Notes: generated by a model not told the origin, from the letters alone. Counted from the stretch's first letter, positions 34,031-45,925 are shown. The stretch: 64,000 bases of DNA from Stomoxys calcitrans (GCF_963082655.1 NC_081555.1:90160272-90224271); one strand, 5' to 3'. A program made the numbers and translations.

Positions 34031-34159
34031 TATAATTTGTATGTCAGTCATCAAAATCAAAAACTTAGAACAGTGAGATAAAAATTAAAAATGTATGATG
34101 GTTTCATTAGGCTACTGGTAATTTCATTGACGTCTACAGAAGTGATCACACAACCTATG

Positions 34160-34270
34160 TTAGTTAAAAATCCACGCCATTGCCCGGCTTTCACGTCTAA
34201 CAGATACCGGCAATTAGGTGGAGACACAATACCAGACATGATCCAACTTAGGGTACGGAGTAGAGATAAG
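34160..34270 (+). pseudogene. Short LINE ORF2 C-terminal fragment
   Basis: It encodes RHCPAFTSNRYRQLGGDTIP then DM, the zinc-motif tail also found at 47,340-47,420 (minus strand) and 59,560-59,630. The rest of the element is absent. Confidence 0.6.
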
Positions 34271-34810
34271 TCATTGAAATTTTTGGATGATGGAGCTGAG
34301 ATGCTACCGAGATCAGGCGGTCCAGGCACCTCCAGGCAGGCCTCTAAAGTTGTCAACTTGGCATTTCGAAAATTGGTTTGGTCTGCAAATTTTCATCTGT
34401 GGGCCGATTTCCAAATTTGTTTGCCGGAAGTTGCTCAAAAATCCATATAATAAAGTCCTCTTGAAGTCTACATTATCTCTTTTGGGCTTGCAAATTTTTG
34501 ACTTTAAATTGTATACCCACCACCATAGGATAGGGGGTATATTCACTTAGTCAGTTGCAACACATCGAAATATCCATTTCCCCTACCCTACAAAGTATAT
34601 AGATTTCGGATAGTCGTAAAATTCTAAGTCGATTTAACGATGTCCTTGTGTCTGTCCGTCTGTTGTAATCACGCTACAGCCTTTAAAAATTGATTTATTA
34701 AGCTGAAAATTGGCACAGATTTCTTTGCTACACACAGATTATGTTCTTGAATCAGCCCAATCGGACTATATTTGGATATAGGATCTCAAGCCATAAAAAA
34801 CACCATATAT

Positions 34811-35043
34811 TGGGTTGCCCAAAAAGTACTTACGGATTTTTTAAAAGAAAGTAAATGCATTTTAATAAAACTTAGAATGAACTTTAATCAAATATACTTT
34901 TTTACACTTTTTTCTAAAGCAAGCTAAAAGTATCAGCTGATAACTGACAGAAGAAAGAATGCAATTACAGAGTCACAAGCTGTGAAAAAATTTGTCAACG
35001 CCGACTATATGAAAAATCCGCAATTACTTTTTGGGCAACCCAA
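34811..35043 (+). mobile_element. GGTTGCCC-ended MITE, copy C
   Basis: Complete copy with ends TTGGGTTGCCCAAAAAGT and ACTTTTTGGGCAACCCAA, flanked by AT-rich TATAT and ATATT. It is duplicated as copy D in tandem unit 2. Confidence 0.88.
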
Positions 35044-35284
35044 ATATTGCCCGATTTCACTGAAATTTGAAATAGTTTTAAAACTACCGACATTTCGATC
35101 CAAATATGATTCAGACCGCACCTTTTTAGATATGGCTGCCATATAGGTCGATCTGCCGGTTAAGGGTCTGAAGCTCATAAAAGCTGCATTTATTTCCCGA
35201 CTACGCTGAAATATGAAGTAGTGAGTTGGTTTAAGCCTCCCGACATCCAACTTAAATATGATTCAGATCGGACTTTATTTAGGT

Positions 35285-35578
35285 GTGCAAATTGCAAATT
35301 TTGCCCATGAACATTCCACTAGGGAACAGGGGCAAACTTCTCACATATCAATAAGTGCAGTCCGATTGAAGGTTTAAGCTCAATGATAAGGAGCCGAACG
35401 GCGTGCCGTAGTGCGACACCTCTTTGGAGAGAAATTTTACATGGCATAGTACCTCACAAATGTTGCCAGCATTAGGAGGGGAAAACCACCTCTGAATTTT
35501 TTCTAATGGTCACGCCAGAATTCGAACCCAGGTGTTCAGTGTCATGGCGGGCATGCTAACCTCTGCGCTAGGGTGGCC
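35285..35578 (-). mobile_element. tRNA-derived SINE, in tandem unit 1
   Basis: Minus-strand head with an A box (TAGCGCAGAGGTTAGC) and B box (GGTTCGAATTCTG-like, read through ATTCGAACCC). It is flanked by the 10-bp direct repeat TTATTTAGGT at 35,275-35,284 and 35,579-35,588. Confidence 0.9.
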
Positions 35579-36319
35579 TTATTTAGGTATTGCTGCCGAT
35601 TGAGGGGCTGAAACTCATAAAAGTAGCAATAACTACCCGATTTCGCTGAAATTTGAATCAATGACTTTTTTAAACCTCCCGACATCCAATCCAAATATGG
35701 TTCAAATTGGACTATATTGAGAAATAGATGTCATAGACCGATCTGCTGATTAAGGGTCTGGGTCTGAAGTCATAAAAGCTGCATGTATTACCCAATTTCG
35801 CTGAAATTTTAAGTAGTGAGTTGTTTTAAGACTCCGGATGTCCAAACCGAATATGCTTCAGATCTAACAATCGTTAGATATAGCTGTCATTTAGACCGAT
35901 CTTCAAATTTACGGTCTTAATACCTGAGACTTAAACTGAGACTTGTATAAGGGTTCCCGGGACCTGAATCAAATATGATCCCGACCAGCCCCTATTTAGA
36001 TACACTATGGATATGGTAGTTAAATTAGAATAGAATAGGATGATTAATGTACTCATGGTGGTGGGTATTCAAAGTTTGGCACGGTCGAATTTAACACGTT
36101 TTTACTTAACTTTTTTATTTTGGCCGAGACCGTCTTCGTGTTTTGCGATTTACGAAGTCATTTGTGGTCCGATTTTCATTGTGATGGTTCAATGGAGACA
36201 GGCGATCTAAATGGATTATTGCACTAAGATATGTTTATATCAACCTCTCAAGCGTCTTCAGCTCAAAAAAATGAGACTAATAGGACGAAATTCTTTTTAA
36301 TTTTTTTTTATTTTTAATT

Positions 36320-36840
36320 AAGTATTACACCCTCTAAAGGCTTAAAAAGAAAAATCGGGATATCGGTTTATATGGGAGCTTTATCGGGTTATGAACCGAT
36401 TCAAATCATATTTGTCACATATGTTAGGAGACATGGAAAAAGTCGCTGTTCAAAATGTCAATCAATCGGCCGGTAAATGCGCTTTGTAGAGGCTCATGAA
36501 GTCAAATAGGGGGAGATCGGTTTATATGGCAGCTATATGAAGTTATGAATCGATTAGGACCATACTTGAAAAAGTTGTTGGATGACATAACAAAATACCT
36601 CGTATATAATTTCAGCCAAATCGGATAGGAATTTCTCCGTCTGGAGGCTCAAGAAGTAGATATCCGTTATCGGTTTATATGGCAGCAATATGAAAACATG
36701 GAGCGGTATAGCCCATTTATAATCCCAACCGACCTACACTAATAGAAAGTATTTGTGCACAATTTCAAGCGCCTTGCTTTACTCCTTCAAAAGTTAGCGT
36801 GCTTTCCACAGACTGACGGACAGGGCATGAAAAGTTTTGT
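36320..36840 (-). mobile_element. DINE-like fragment, reverse
   Basis: Subrepeats TATCGGTTTATATGGGAGCT and ATCGGTTTATATGGCAGCTA, running to a shortened conserved block (CTTTCCACAGACTGACGGAC) and then directly into a forward 5' end (TTATACCCACCACCATAGGA at 36,840). Repeated at 38,585-39,105. Confidence 0.65.
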
Positions 36841-37068
36841 TATACCCACCACCATAGGATGGGGGTATACTAATCTAGTCATTCTATTTGTAACACCTCG
36901 AAATATTGGTATAAGATTATGGGAAAAAAGTACTTCTTGAGCCCCTGGAAGAAGCATTTTTCTCCGATTTTCACAGATTTCTTTGCTACACACAGATTAT
37001 GTTCTTGAATCAGCCCAATCGGACTATATTTGGATATAGGATCTCAAGCCCATAAAAACACCATATAT

Positions 37069-37301
37069 TGGGTTGCCCAAAAAGTACTTACGGATTTTTT
37101 AAAAGAAAGTAAATGCATTTTTAATAAAACTTAGAATGAACTTTAATCAAATATACTTTTTTACACTTTTTTCTAAAGCAAGCTAAAAGTATCAGCTGAT
37201 AACTGACAGAAGAAAGAATGCAATTACAGAGTCACAAGCTGTGAAAAAATTTGTCAACGCCGACTATATGAAAAATCCGCAATTACTTTTTGGGCAACCC
37301 A
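37069..37301 (+). mobile_element. GGTTGCCC-ended MITE, copy D
   Basis: A duplicate of copy C by segmental duplication, not by an independent insertion: its flanks are the same. Confidence 0.88.
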
Positions 37302-37543
37302 AATATTGCCCGATTTCACTGAAATTTGAAATAGTTTTAAAACTACCGACATTTCGATCCAAATATGATTCAGACCGCACCTTTTTAGATATGGCTGCCA
37401 TATAGGTCGATCTGCCGGTTAAGGGTCTGAAGCTCATAAAAGCTGCATTTATTTCCCGACTACGCTGAAATATGAAGTAGTGAGTTGGTTTAAGCCTCCC
37501 GACATCCAACTTAAATATGATTCAGATCGGACTTTATTTAGGT

Positions 37544-37838
37544 GTGCAAATTGCAAATTTTGCCCATGAACATTCCACTAGGGAACAGGGGCAAACTTCT
37601 CACATATCAATAAGTGCAGTCCGATTGAAGGTTTAAGCTCAATGATAAGGAGCCGAACGGCGTGCCGTAGTGCGACACCTCTTTGGAGAGAAATTTTACA
37701 TGGCATAGTACCTCACAAATGTTGCCAGCATTAGGAGGGGAAAACCACCTCTGAATTTTTTCTAATGGTCACGCCAGAATTCGAACCCAGGTGTTCAGTG
37801 TCATGGGCGGGCATGCTAACCTCTGCGCTAGGGTGGCC
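37544..37838 (-). mobile_element. tRNA-derived SINE, in tandem unit 2
   Basis: Duplicate of the SINE at 35,285-35,578, with one extra G in the head (CATGGGCGG against CATGGCGG). The direct repeats TTATTTAGGT are at 37,534-37,543 and 37,839-37,848. Confidence 0.9.
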
Positions 37839-39235
37839 TTATTTAGGTATTGCTGCCGATTGAGGGGCTGAAACTCATAAAAGTAGCAATAACTACCCGA
37901 TTTCGCTGAAATTTGAATCAATGACTTTTTTAAACCTCCCGACATCCAATCCAAATATGGTTCAAATTGGACTATATTGAGAAATAGATGTCATAGACCG
38001 ATCTGCTGATTAAGGGTCTGGGTCTGAAGTCATAAAAGCTGCATGTATTACCCAATTTCGCTGAAATTTTAAGTAGTGAGTTGTTTTAAGACTCCGGATG
38101 TCCAAACCGAATATGCTTCAGATCTAACAATCGTTAGATATAGCTGTCATTTAGACCGATCTTCAAATTTACGGTCTTAATACCTGAGACTTAAACTGAG
38201 ACTTGTATAAGGGGTTCCCGGGACCTGAATCAAATATGATCCCGACCAGCCCCTATTTAGATACAACTATGGATATGGTAGTTAAATTAGAATAGAATAG
38301 GATGATTAATGTACTCATGGTGGTGGGTATTCAAAGTTTGGCACGGTCGAATTTAACACGTTTTTACTTAACTTTTTTATTTTGGCCGAGACCGTCTTCG
38401 TGTTTTGCGATTTACGAAGTCATTTGTGGTCCGATTTTCATTGTGATGGTTCAATGGAGACAGGCGATCTAAATGGATTATTGCACTAAGATATGTTTAT
38501 ATCAACCTCTCAAGCGTCTTCAGCTCAAAAAAATGAGACTAATAGGACGAAATTCTTTTTAATTTTTTTTTAAATTTTTTAATTAAGTATTACACCCTCT
38601 AAAGGCTTAAAAAGAAAAATCGGGATATCGGTTTATATGGGAGCTTTATCGGGTTATGAACCGATTCAAATCATATTTGTCACATATGTTAGGAGACATG
38701 GAAAAAGTCGCTGTTCAAAATGTCAATCAATCGGCCGGTAAATGCGCTTTGTAGAGGCTCATGAAGTCAAATAGGGGGAGATCGGTTTATATGGCAGCTA
38801 TATGAAGTTATGAATCGATTAGGACCATACTTGAAAAAGTTGTTGGATGACATAACAAAATACCTCGTATATAATTTCAGCCAAATCGGATAGGAATTTC
38901 TCCGTCTGGAGGCTCAAGAAGTAGATATCCGTTATCGGTTTATATGGCAGCAATATGAAAACATGGAGCGGTATAGCCCATTTATAATCCCAACCGACCT
39001 ACACTAATAGAAAGTATTTGTGCACAATTTCAAGCGCCTTGCTTTACTCCTTCAAAAGTTAGCGTGCTTTCCACAGACTGACGGACAGGGCATGAAAAGT
39101 TTTGTTATACCCACCACCATAGGATGGGGGTATACTAATCTAGTCATTCTATTTGTAACACCTCGAAATATTGGTATAAGATTATGGGAAAAAAGTACTT
39201 CTTGAGCCCCTGGAAGAAGCATTTTTCTCCGATTT

Positions 39236-40340
39236 GGCGTAAAATTTGCAGATAGTGTTTTGCTATGACTTCCAAGTGTATACTCTAATATAGTGTATAC
39301 TCTAATTCCAAGTGTATACTCTAATATCAGTGTATACTCTAATATAACTCCCATATAAGCTGATCTTCCGATTTGCCTTCTTGAGCCCCTGGAAGCAACA
39401 ATTTTTGTCCGATTTAGTAAAAAATTTTGTACATAGGGTTCAGTTATGACTTCCAACAACGGTGCCAAGTCCATAACCTGCTATAGGCCCCACCCATATA
39501 AATTGATCTCCCGATTTGACTTCTTGAGCCCCTGGAACACCCTGCGTTATGACTTTTAATAGCCGTGCCAAGTATGATCTGAATCGGTCTATAAACGGAT
39601 ATAGCCCCCATATAAACTGATCCCCGGATTTGACTTCTTGAGTCCTTAGAAGTCTAAGTGTTCACCTGATTTTGCAGAAATTTGACCGAAAACTCCATCT
39701 TGTGACTTACAACATCAACGCCAAGTTTTCGATTCGGATATCCCGATATGACGTTTGGAGACCAAAATAAATCAAATACAAACTCAGTTGATAGGGGTTA
39801 ATTTTTAGCAGACTCCATGTTGGCATAATCCAAGATTCGGCCGGGCTGAACTTAGCAATTCTTATTTGATTTAGATGAAATTGTGCAAGTTTAGTTTTGT
39901 TATGACTTCCAACAACTGTGTCAAGTATGGTCCAAATGGAGATATGGAGATATAGCTCTCATATAAACCGATTTCGGATCTTGACTTCTTGATCCGCTAT
40001 AGAGCGAATTAATATCCGATTAAGCTGAAATTTGGAATGAAGTGTTTAGTTTTAACTTTATCAACAGTGCCAAGTATGGTCTAAATGGGTACATATACTG
40101 ATATAGCCTCCATATAAACCGATCTGGGCTCTTGACTGCTTGAGCCACTAGAGGGCGTAAATATTGTATTATCCGATCAGGGAGAAACTTTATACGAAGT
40201 ATCTTGTTTTAACTTCCAACCACTGTTCTTTGTATGGTTCAAATCGGTTCATTACTTGATATAGCTCTGATATAAACCGATCTAGGATCTTGACTTCTTA
40301 AGCCTCTAGAGGGAGAGCAACTTTTGCCCTAGAGGTCGTC
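39236..40340 (+). mobile_element. DINE-like fragments with a small minisatellite
   Basis: Forward subrepeats (CCCATATAAACTGATC, GCCAAGTATGGTC). One 3' end lies near 39,833 (GATTCGGCCGGGCTGAACTT), then further subrepeats run to about 40,335. Four copies of a GTGTATACTCTAAT unit lie at 39,277-39,341. Confidence 0.6.
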
Positions 40341-40359
40341 TCTGAACTTGTGCCGCTTG

Positions 40360-40755
40360 AGGTATTTTTTTTTACCCACCACAGAAGGAGGGTGGGTATA
40401 TGATTCCTTTGCTACACCTCGAAAAATTGCTCTGCAATCCTTTAAAACATAGATGGGCACCATACACATCCTCGCATACATTTCCTATGCCCGCGGGAAA
40501 AGAAGTACACAGACAGTGTAAACAACTTCGTGTGGCTTCGATCGGACGCCTCTATTTCATTTAGTTGATAGCTAACCTCTGCGCAACGGTGGCCTCCGAA
40601 TGAGTACAATTAGCCACTTTTAACAGATACTTCTTATTGATGTAGGTCATTGGTTATTGCAAATGGACCATAAATCGTATAAAATATATAAATCGATCCA
40701 TCGGTTTGACATCTTGAGCCTCTAAAGGATGATATTATTATTCAATTTGGCTAGT
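40360..40755 (+). mobile_element. Degenerate DINE-like and SINE remnants
   Basis: TTTACCCACCACAGAAGGAG is a 5' end remnant. GCTAACCTCTGCGCAACGGT then GGCCTCC (40,569-40,595) is the reversed head of the SINE only. Then come DINE-like subrepeat remnants. Confidence 0.5.
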
Positions 40756-40756
40756 T

Positions 40757-40994
40757 ATTGAGTTGCCCAAAAAGTAATTGCGGATTTTTTAAAAGATAGT
40801 AAATGCATTTTTATTAAAACTTAGAATGAACTTTAATCAAATATACTTTTTTTGCACTTTTTTTCTAAAGCAAGCTAAAAGTAACAGCTGATAACTGACA
40901 GAAGAAAGAATGCAATAAAAGAGTCACAAGCTGTGAAAAAATTTGTCAACGCCGACTATATGAAAAATCCGCAATTACTTTTTGGGCAACCAAT
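40757..40994 (+). mobile_element. GGTTGCCC-ended MITE, copy E
   Basis: Ends TTGAGTTGCCCAAAAAGTAA and TTACTTTTTGGGCAACCAA. The body matches copies A-D with a few changes (TGCAATAAAAGAGTC in place of TGCAATTACAGAGTC). Confidence 0.87.
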
Positions 40995-41398
40995 TATAAT
41001 TTTTATTTTGGTGTGAATCTTGATATGACTACCATATAAACCTTTTTTGAACTCCTTTTCCAAATAGATTGCAATTTTGAAAAAGGACTTTTCGTATGAC
41101 ACACAGTAGGACAAAATCAAAGAAAAACTAATGAATAATATGCCGTGTGAGAACAAGTGGCGATATCTCTTTAGGAGGATTAGAACTGGGGTGCTAGCGC
41201 GATCGTACGGAAAATTTCAAAGCCCTAGGATGTCCGGTATGTCGAAAATTTGTTGGCGCTGATGATTTGCCACAAAGATTTTGCCAAAAAAAGTGTCTAT
41301 GTCTGATAATTCAGTTAAAAGTTTGAAAGACTAAAAATGTGATAAACAGTTTTTTTGGTCAAATGAGTATTTTCTTTTTCTTTATTTTCTTTATTAAA
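40995..41398. other. Mostly unrecognised spacer
   Basis: About 400 bp. A short DINE-like hint lies at 41,015-41,060; the rest has no support for any feature. Confidence 0.35.
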
Positions 41399-42655
41399 AC
41401 AAGTAAGAGCGTGCTAAGTTCGGCCGGGCCAAATGTTATATACCCTCCACCATTGATCGCATTAGTCGAGTTCTATGCGCGGTATCTCTTTTTAGACAAA
41501 CATACAGGGTGGCTGATGAATATTGCTACAATGATGAATATTGCTACATTTTTTTTTCGGTGTATGGAATACATTTTTCTTTTATTCATGTTAAATTAAA
41601 TTATTAAATTAATTATTAAATTATTATTAATTAAATTAATTAATTAATTAATTAAATTAATTATTAAATTATTATTATTAAATAGAAAAAAAGTTATTAC
41701 ATTTTTTTTTGGTAGCGGCTTTCATCAGCCACCCTGTATAATAATGAATAAGAATTTTTATGCTATTGGAGCTATAACAAGTTATAGTCCAATTCGGATC
41801 ATAAATGAATGCTGAACATTGTAAAAGTCATTGTGTAATATTTAGTTCATTCGAATAAGAATTGCGGCTTGTAGGGGCTCAAGAAGCAAAATCGGGAGAG
41901 AGGTTTATATAAGAGCTGTATCAAGCTATTGATCGATTCAGACCATACTAGACACGTATGTTGAAGGTCTTGAGAGAAGCCCTTGTACAAAATTTCAGCC
42001 AAATCGGATGAGAATTGCGCCCTCTAGAGGTTCAAGAAGTCAAGATCCCAGATCGGTTTATATGACAACTATATCAGATTCTATATCGATTTACGTCATA
42101 CTTAGCACAGTTATTGGAAGTCATAACAAAACGCCTCATGCTAAATTTCAGGCAAATCGGATGAGAATTACGCTCTCAATTGGCTCAAGAAGTCAAGATC
42201 CAAAATCGGTTTATATGGCAGCTATATCAGGTTATGGACCGATTTGAACTATACTTGGCACAGTTATTGGATGTCATAACAAAACACGTCGTGCAAAATT
42301 CTATTCCAATCGGATAAGAATTGCGCCTTCTAGAGGCTCAAGAAGTCAAGACCCAAGATCGGTTTATATGGCAGCTATATCAAAACATGGACAGATATGG
42401 CCGATTTAAAATCCCAACCGACCTATACTAATAAGAAGTATTTGTGCAAAGTTTCATGCGTCTAGCTTTACACCTTCGAAAGTTAGCGTCCTTTCGACAG
42501 ACAGACGGACGGACGGACATGGCTAGATTGACATAAAATGTCGCGACGATCAAGAATACATATACTTTATGGGGTCTCATACGTATATTTCGAGTAGTTA
42601 CAAACAGAATGACGAAATTATTATACCCCCCATTCTATGGTGGAGGGTATAAAAA
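41399..42655 (-). mobile_element. DINE/Helentron-like element with inserted MITE
   Basis: Left end ACAAGTAAGAGCGTGCTAAG with TTCGGCCGGGCC, right end CATTCTATGGTGGAGGGTAT. About five subrepeats. A MITE at 41,505-41,736 interrupts TTTTTAGACAAACA, as shown by the uninterrupted relative at 62,725-62,745. Confidence 0.85.
41505..41736. mobile_element. CAGGGTGGC-ended MITE, copy 1
   Basis: 232 bp with inverted ends CAGGGTGGCTGATGAA and TTCATCAGCCACCCTG, and TA on both sides. The core is a run of ATTAA/TTAAT-type palindromes. It appears identical by eye to the copy at 48,452-48,683. Confidence 0.92.
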
Positions 42656-42659
42656 TTGC

Positions 42660-43345
42660 CTTAATACCACCATAGTATTAGGGTATACTAATCTAGTCAC
42701 TCCGTTTATAATATCTCTAAATATTCGTCTAAGACTCCATTAAATAAATATATTTTGATTGTCTCGACGTTCTGAGTAGATCTAGCGTAAAGCTAGCCGC
42801 TTGAAATTTTGCACAGATACTAAGTATTGAAGTATGTCGTTGGGGATTGGCCATATCGGTTCAGATTTAGATATAGCTCCCATATAAACCGATCTCCCGA
42901 TTTATCATCTTGAACCCCTGGAAGCCGCAATTTTTGTCCGATTTGGCTAAAAATTTGCACATAGTGTTTTGTTATGACTTCCAACAACTACGCTAGACCA
43001 AATTGGTCTATAACCTGACCAAATCGGTCTATAACCTGATATAGCTCCCATATAAACCGATCTTCCGATTTGACTTCTTGAGCCCCTGGAAGCTGAAATT
43101 TTTGTCCGATTTGGCTGAAATTTTGCATGTGGTGTTTTGTTATGACTTTAAACAACTGTGCCAAATACGGTCCAAATCAGTCTATAACCTGATACAGCTC
43201 TCATGTGAACCGGTCTCTCGATCATTCTTGTTCGGTTCCTGGAAGCTTTAATTTTTGCTGGTTTGACAAAAGTTTGGTATGGAGAATAAAATTATGCCCT
43301 GCATCAAAATTTTTTTGTATAAATTTTTGGCAGAATCTATGGTGG
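42660..43345 (+). mobile_element. DINE-like element, 3' end unclear
   Basis: It starts with a decayed 5' end (AATACCACCATAGTATTAG) and continues with subrepeats such as TATAGCTCCCATATAAACCG. The 3' hairpin is not recognisable; the element fades near 43,345. Confidence 0.6.
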
Positions 43346-43458
43346 TAGGTTAGTAAGACTCCTCTAAACATATGGAAATTTTTTTTTTGCATCTAAGAAT
43401 ATTTGTAGCCTCCACTTCAAATTTACTAAAACATGTCGATTTTGAAACCATCCGAAAT

Positions 43459-43690
43459 GGGTATTTTGTGGATTTCGATTCTATTCCACTGTGTGAGGTC
43501 CAATATCTGTGCCAAGTTTATTCTGAATTGGTCCTTAACCTGATGTAGCTCAAATTGGAAATTTTTTTTTGCATGGGTATTTTGTGGATTTCGATTCTAT
43601 TCCACTGTGTGACGTCCAATATCTGTGAGTTGGTCCTTAACCTGATAAAGCTCACATATAAATCAATATCTCAATTTGGCTTCCTATATA
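43459..43690 (+). repeat. Local 116-bp tandem duplication
   Basis: GGGTATTTTGTGGATTTCGA through CCACTGTGTGA occurs at 43,459 and again at 43,575, with flanking TTGGTCCTTAACCTGAT also repeated. The second unit lacks about 15 bp (GCCAAGTTTATTCTG). Confidence 0.8.
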
Positions 43691-43839
43691 AAGAAAATCT
43701 CATACATTTATTGCTTGATCTGCCATTAACTTTTTTGATTTCTGCCTATAAAGGAAAACAGTGCCAAGAACTTGACAGATGCGGTTCATGTTGGTGTAAC
43801 TTAAGTTGGTGATAGTTTAGTGGGTCAATTTCCACTCTT

Positions 43840-44640
43840 AACCAAACTAACTATAACATTTTTTTTTAAGTTTTTTTGCCTATTTATGCGAAAAACATTT
43901 TCATTACAAAATTCTCATTTAAATTTCTCATTTGTGTGCTTGTTTAAAGGATTTCATTATTTTGGTTTTAGTTATATAATAAAACAATATGAATTTTAAC
44001 TGTCTTTTATTCATCACGAGCTCTTTGCACCACAGTATATAAACTTCAAGTCTGAGCACAGATATTGTTCCAAAAAAGTGCAATATCTGGTAAACTTGCA
44101 TATTGACGCAGTTGTTTCATACGTTAAAACAATCACAAGTCAAAGTAGTTATGTACAAGAAAAAAATTTTCCAACTTGAATCTCCTCGATTCCCAAAAGT
44201 TTCAATCCATGGAAGTTATAAATAATTTTTTTGTTTGCATTTTCGGTATAAGCTTCTCTGACCTCAATTTGTTCTACAAGGTGCGCCAAAGATACTTGGC
44301 TTATTTGATAAAACTCCCTAGCGGTGATTTGAGCGGGGAGGGGGTCGAGTGAGGCGAATCTGAAGGGGGAAGTCCCCAAGAATGTTTTATCTCTCCAGTC
44401 AGTTGGTATCACGCTCTGGTCTTGAAAGCACGGGGCCATCGCGGTCGAGAGCTTCTTTTCTGACGATCGCTCACCTTTTGATACACAACGTGTCTTCCAC
44501 GCTCGCTGTGAATTTCCTCCTCACAGACTCGTTCTTTTTATCGGATTATTTGATCGGGTTTATGTCAATTGACCACGGACCATAGCACACCCCAAGAACA
44601 AAATTCGCAACGTCATTGTCAACATACCGATTGATATGCT
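43840..44640 (-). other. Unidentified region with a 96-codon ORF, possible retroelement remnant
   Basis: The minus-strand frame 44,149-44,439 reads FLGTSPFRFASLDPLPAQIT, AREFYQISQVSLAHLVEQIE and NFHGLKLLGIEEIQVGKFF. It stays open upstream to about 44,525. Composition is protein-like, but I do not recognise the family. Downstream on the same strand are TTTATATACTG, GATGAATAAAAGACAG and another TATA-like stretch within about 100 bp, an arrangement that would suit a small LTR. No tRNA primer site or paired LTR was found. It could be a host gene 3' exon or an LTR element remnant. Confidence 0.3.
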
Positions 44641-44661
44641 GCGAAGAAAGGACTAGAATTT

Positions 44662-45357
44662 AAACAAGTAGAAGCGTGCTTAGTTCGGCCGGGCCGAATC
44701 TTGGCAACCCACCACCATAGATTCTGCTAAAATATGGGAGCTATATCTGGTTATTGACCGAATTGGACCGTACTTGGCGCAGTTGTTCAGAGGCGGATAA
44801 AAATCGGGTCTTCCAAGGGGATAAGGAAGTCAAATCGGGAGATCGGTTTATATGGGAGCTATATCAGCTTCTTGTGCAAAATTTCAGCCAAATCGGACAA
44901 AAACTGTGGCTCAAGAAATCAAATCAGGAGATCGGTTTATATAAGAGGTATATCAGGTTCTTGATCGGTTCAGACCGTACTTGGCACAGTTATTGTAAGT
45001 CATAACAGAATACTAGGCGCAAAATTTCAGTCAAATCGGACAAAAATTGTGGCTACCATGGGCTCAAGAAGTCATATCGGCAGATTGGTTTATATGGGAG
45101 CTATATCCTAGCTATATATCTGAACCGATATGGCCCATTTGCTATCCCCAATGACATGCATCAATATAATGTATCTGTGCAAAATTTCAAAAGGCTAGCT
45201 CTAAACGTTCGACCGCTATAGTGATTTCGACAGACGGATGGAATGTCGAGACGATCCAGAATATATGTACTTTATGGGGTCCCAGATCAATATTTCGAGG
45301 TGTTACAAACGGAATGACTAGATTAGTATTCCCCCATCCTATGGTGGCGGGTATAAA
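44662..45357 (-). mobile_element. DINE/Helentron-like element, reverse
   Basis: Left end ACAAGTAGAAGCGTGCTTAG with hairpin TTCGGCCGGGCCGAA, right end CATCCTATGGTGGCGGGTAT. Three to four subrepeats. Confidence 0.85.
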
Positions 45358-45925
45358 AATCGACTTAATCAGTGTATGCGCAATGGGGGTTGCCATTTAC
45401 GCGATATCCTTTTCAAGACTGCATATATTGGGATATATATTGGGATATGCTCAAATAGAAAAAAGAATTAAAACAATAACTGAAGTACTTTTGTTTTTAT
45501 TGATCTTTCAAATAAGTAAGTTTCACTGGCGCACCCTGTAGAACATTTAAGCACATGGCACAAACAAAATTTTATTTTTGGTTAGTACATACTGCTATCT
45601 ATAAATAGCACAAATTGACACAAATGCATATTTATGGACTATTTAATGTTGAATAAAAAACACATGTTAATGCTTGGTGTGCACTGGCAGAAACATATGT
45701 TGTGTTTGATGGCTTGCAGCTGTTCTCCTAGACCAAATCGTCCAATGTAAAACCCATATATAAGGCCTGTGGAATGTAAGTGATCGACTGAAAATTTAGT
45801 TTTGAGCAGCTAGATCGGTCATTTCGCCCACTGTGCTGCATCAGGATTTTGGACCAATCGGACCGACCATATGGAAACACGTCATACCAATTCCGAAATC
45901 GAAAAAGTGATTGAATGAATGATCC
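45358..45925. other. No recognisable feature
   Basis: About 570 bp with no element ends or conserved coding motif that I can support. Short open frames only. Confidence 0.35.

Larger units (their letters stand above)
34505..36115 (+). mobile_element. DINE-like element carrying a MITE and a SINE
   Basis: It starts TTGTATACCCACCACCATAG and ends CAAAGTTTGGCACGGTCGAA then TTTAACACGTTTTTACTTAA (hairpin decayed). A MITE (34,811-35,043) and a SINE (35,285-35,578) are inserted within it. Most of it lies in the tandemly duplicated segment. Confidence 0.7.
34714..36971. repeat. 2.26-kb tandem duplication, unit 1
   Basis: This segment recurs immediately downstream (36,972-39,235) almost unchanged, with identical transposon insertions. 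Differences seen are single-base or few-base indels, for example at 34,791, 35,547, 35,962, 35,994 and in the poly-T near 36,310. The junction at 36,971 joins CTCCGATTT to CACAGATTTCTTTGC. Confidence 0.95.
36972..39235. repeat. 2.26-kb tandem duplication, unit 2
   Basis: Second unit, offset 2,258 bp at its start and 2,265 bp at its end. It contains MITE copy D (37,069-37,301) and a SINE copy (37,544-37,838, flanked by TTATTTAGGT). Beyond 39,235 the sequence continues into DINE-like material (GGCGTAAAATTTGCAGATAG) absent after unit 1. Confidence 0.95.

Noticed and set aside
41580..41690. ATTAA/TTAAT tract as a possible replication origin or scaffold site
   Set aside because: It is the palindromic core of a MITE and is repeated in the second copy at 48,452-48,683.
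42008..42247. Many short open frames with MAAISGY, SRGSRSQDPRSVY and similar strings
   Set aside because: They are translations of the DINE/Helentron-like subrepeats and recur in whichever frame happens to be open.
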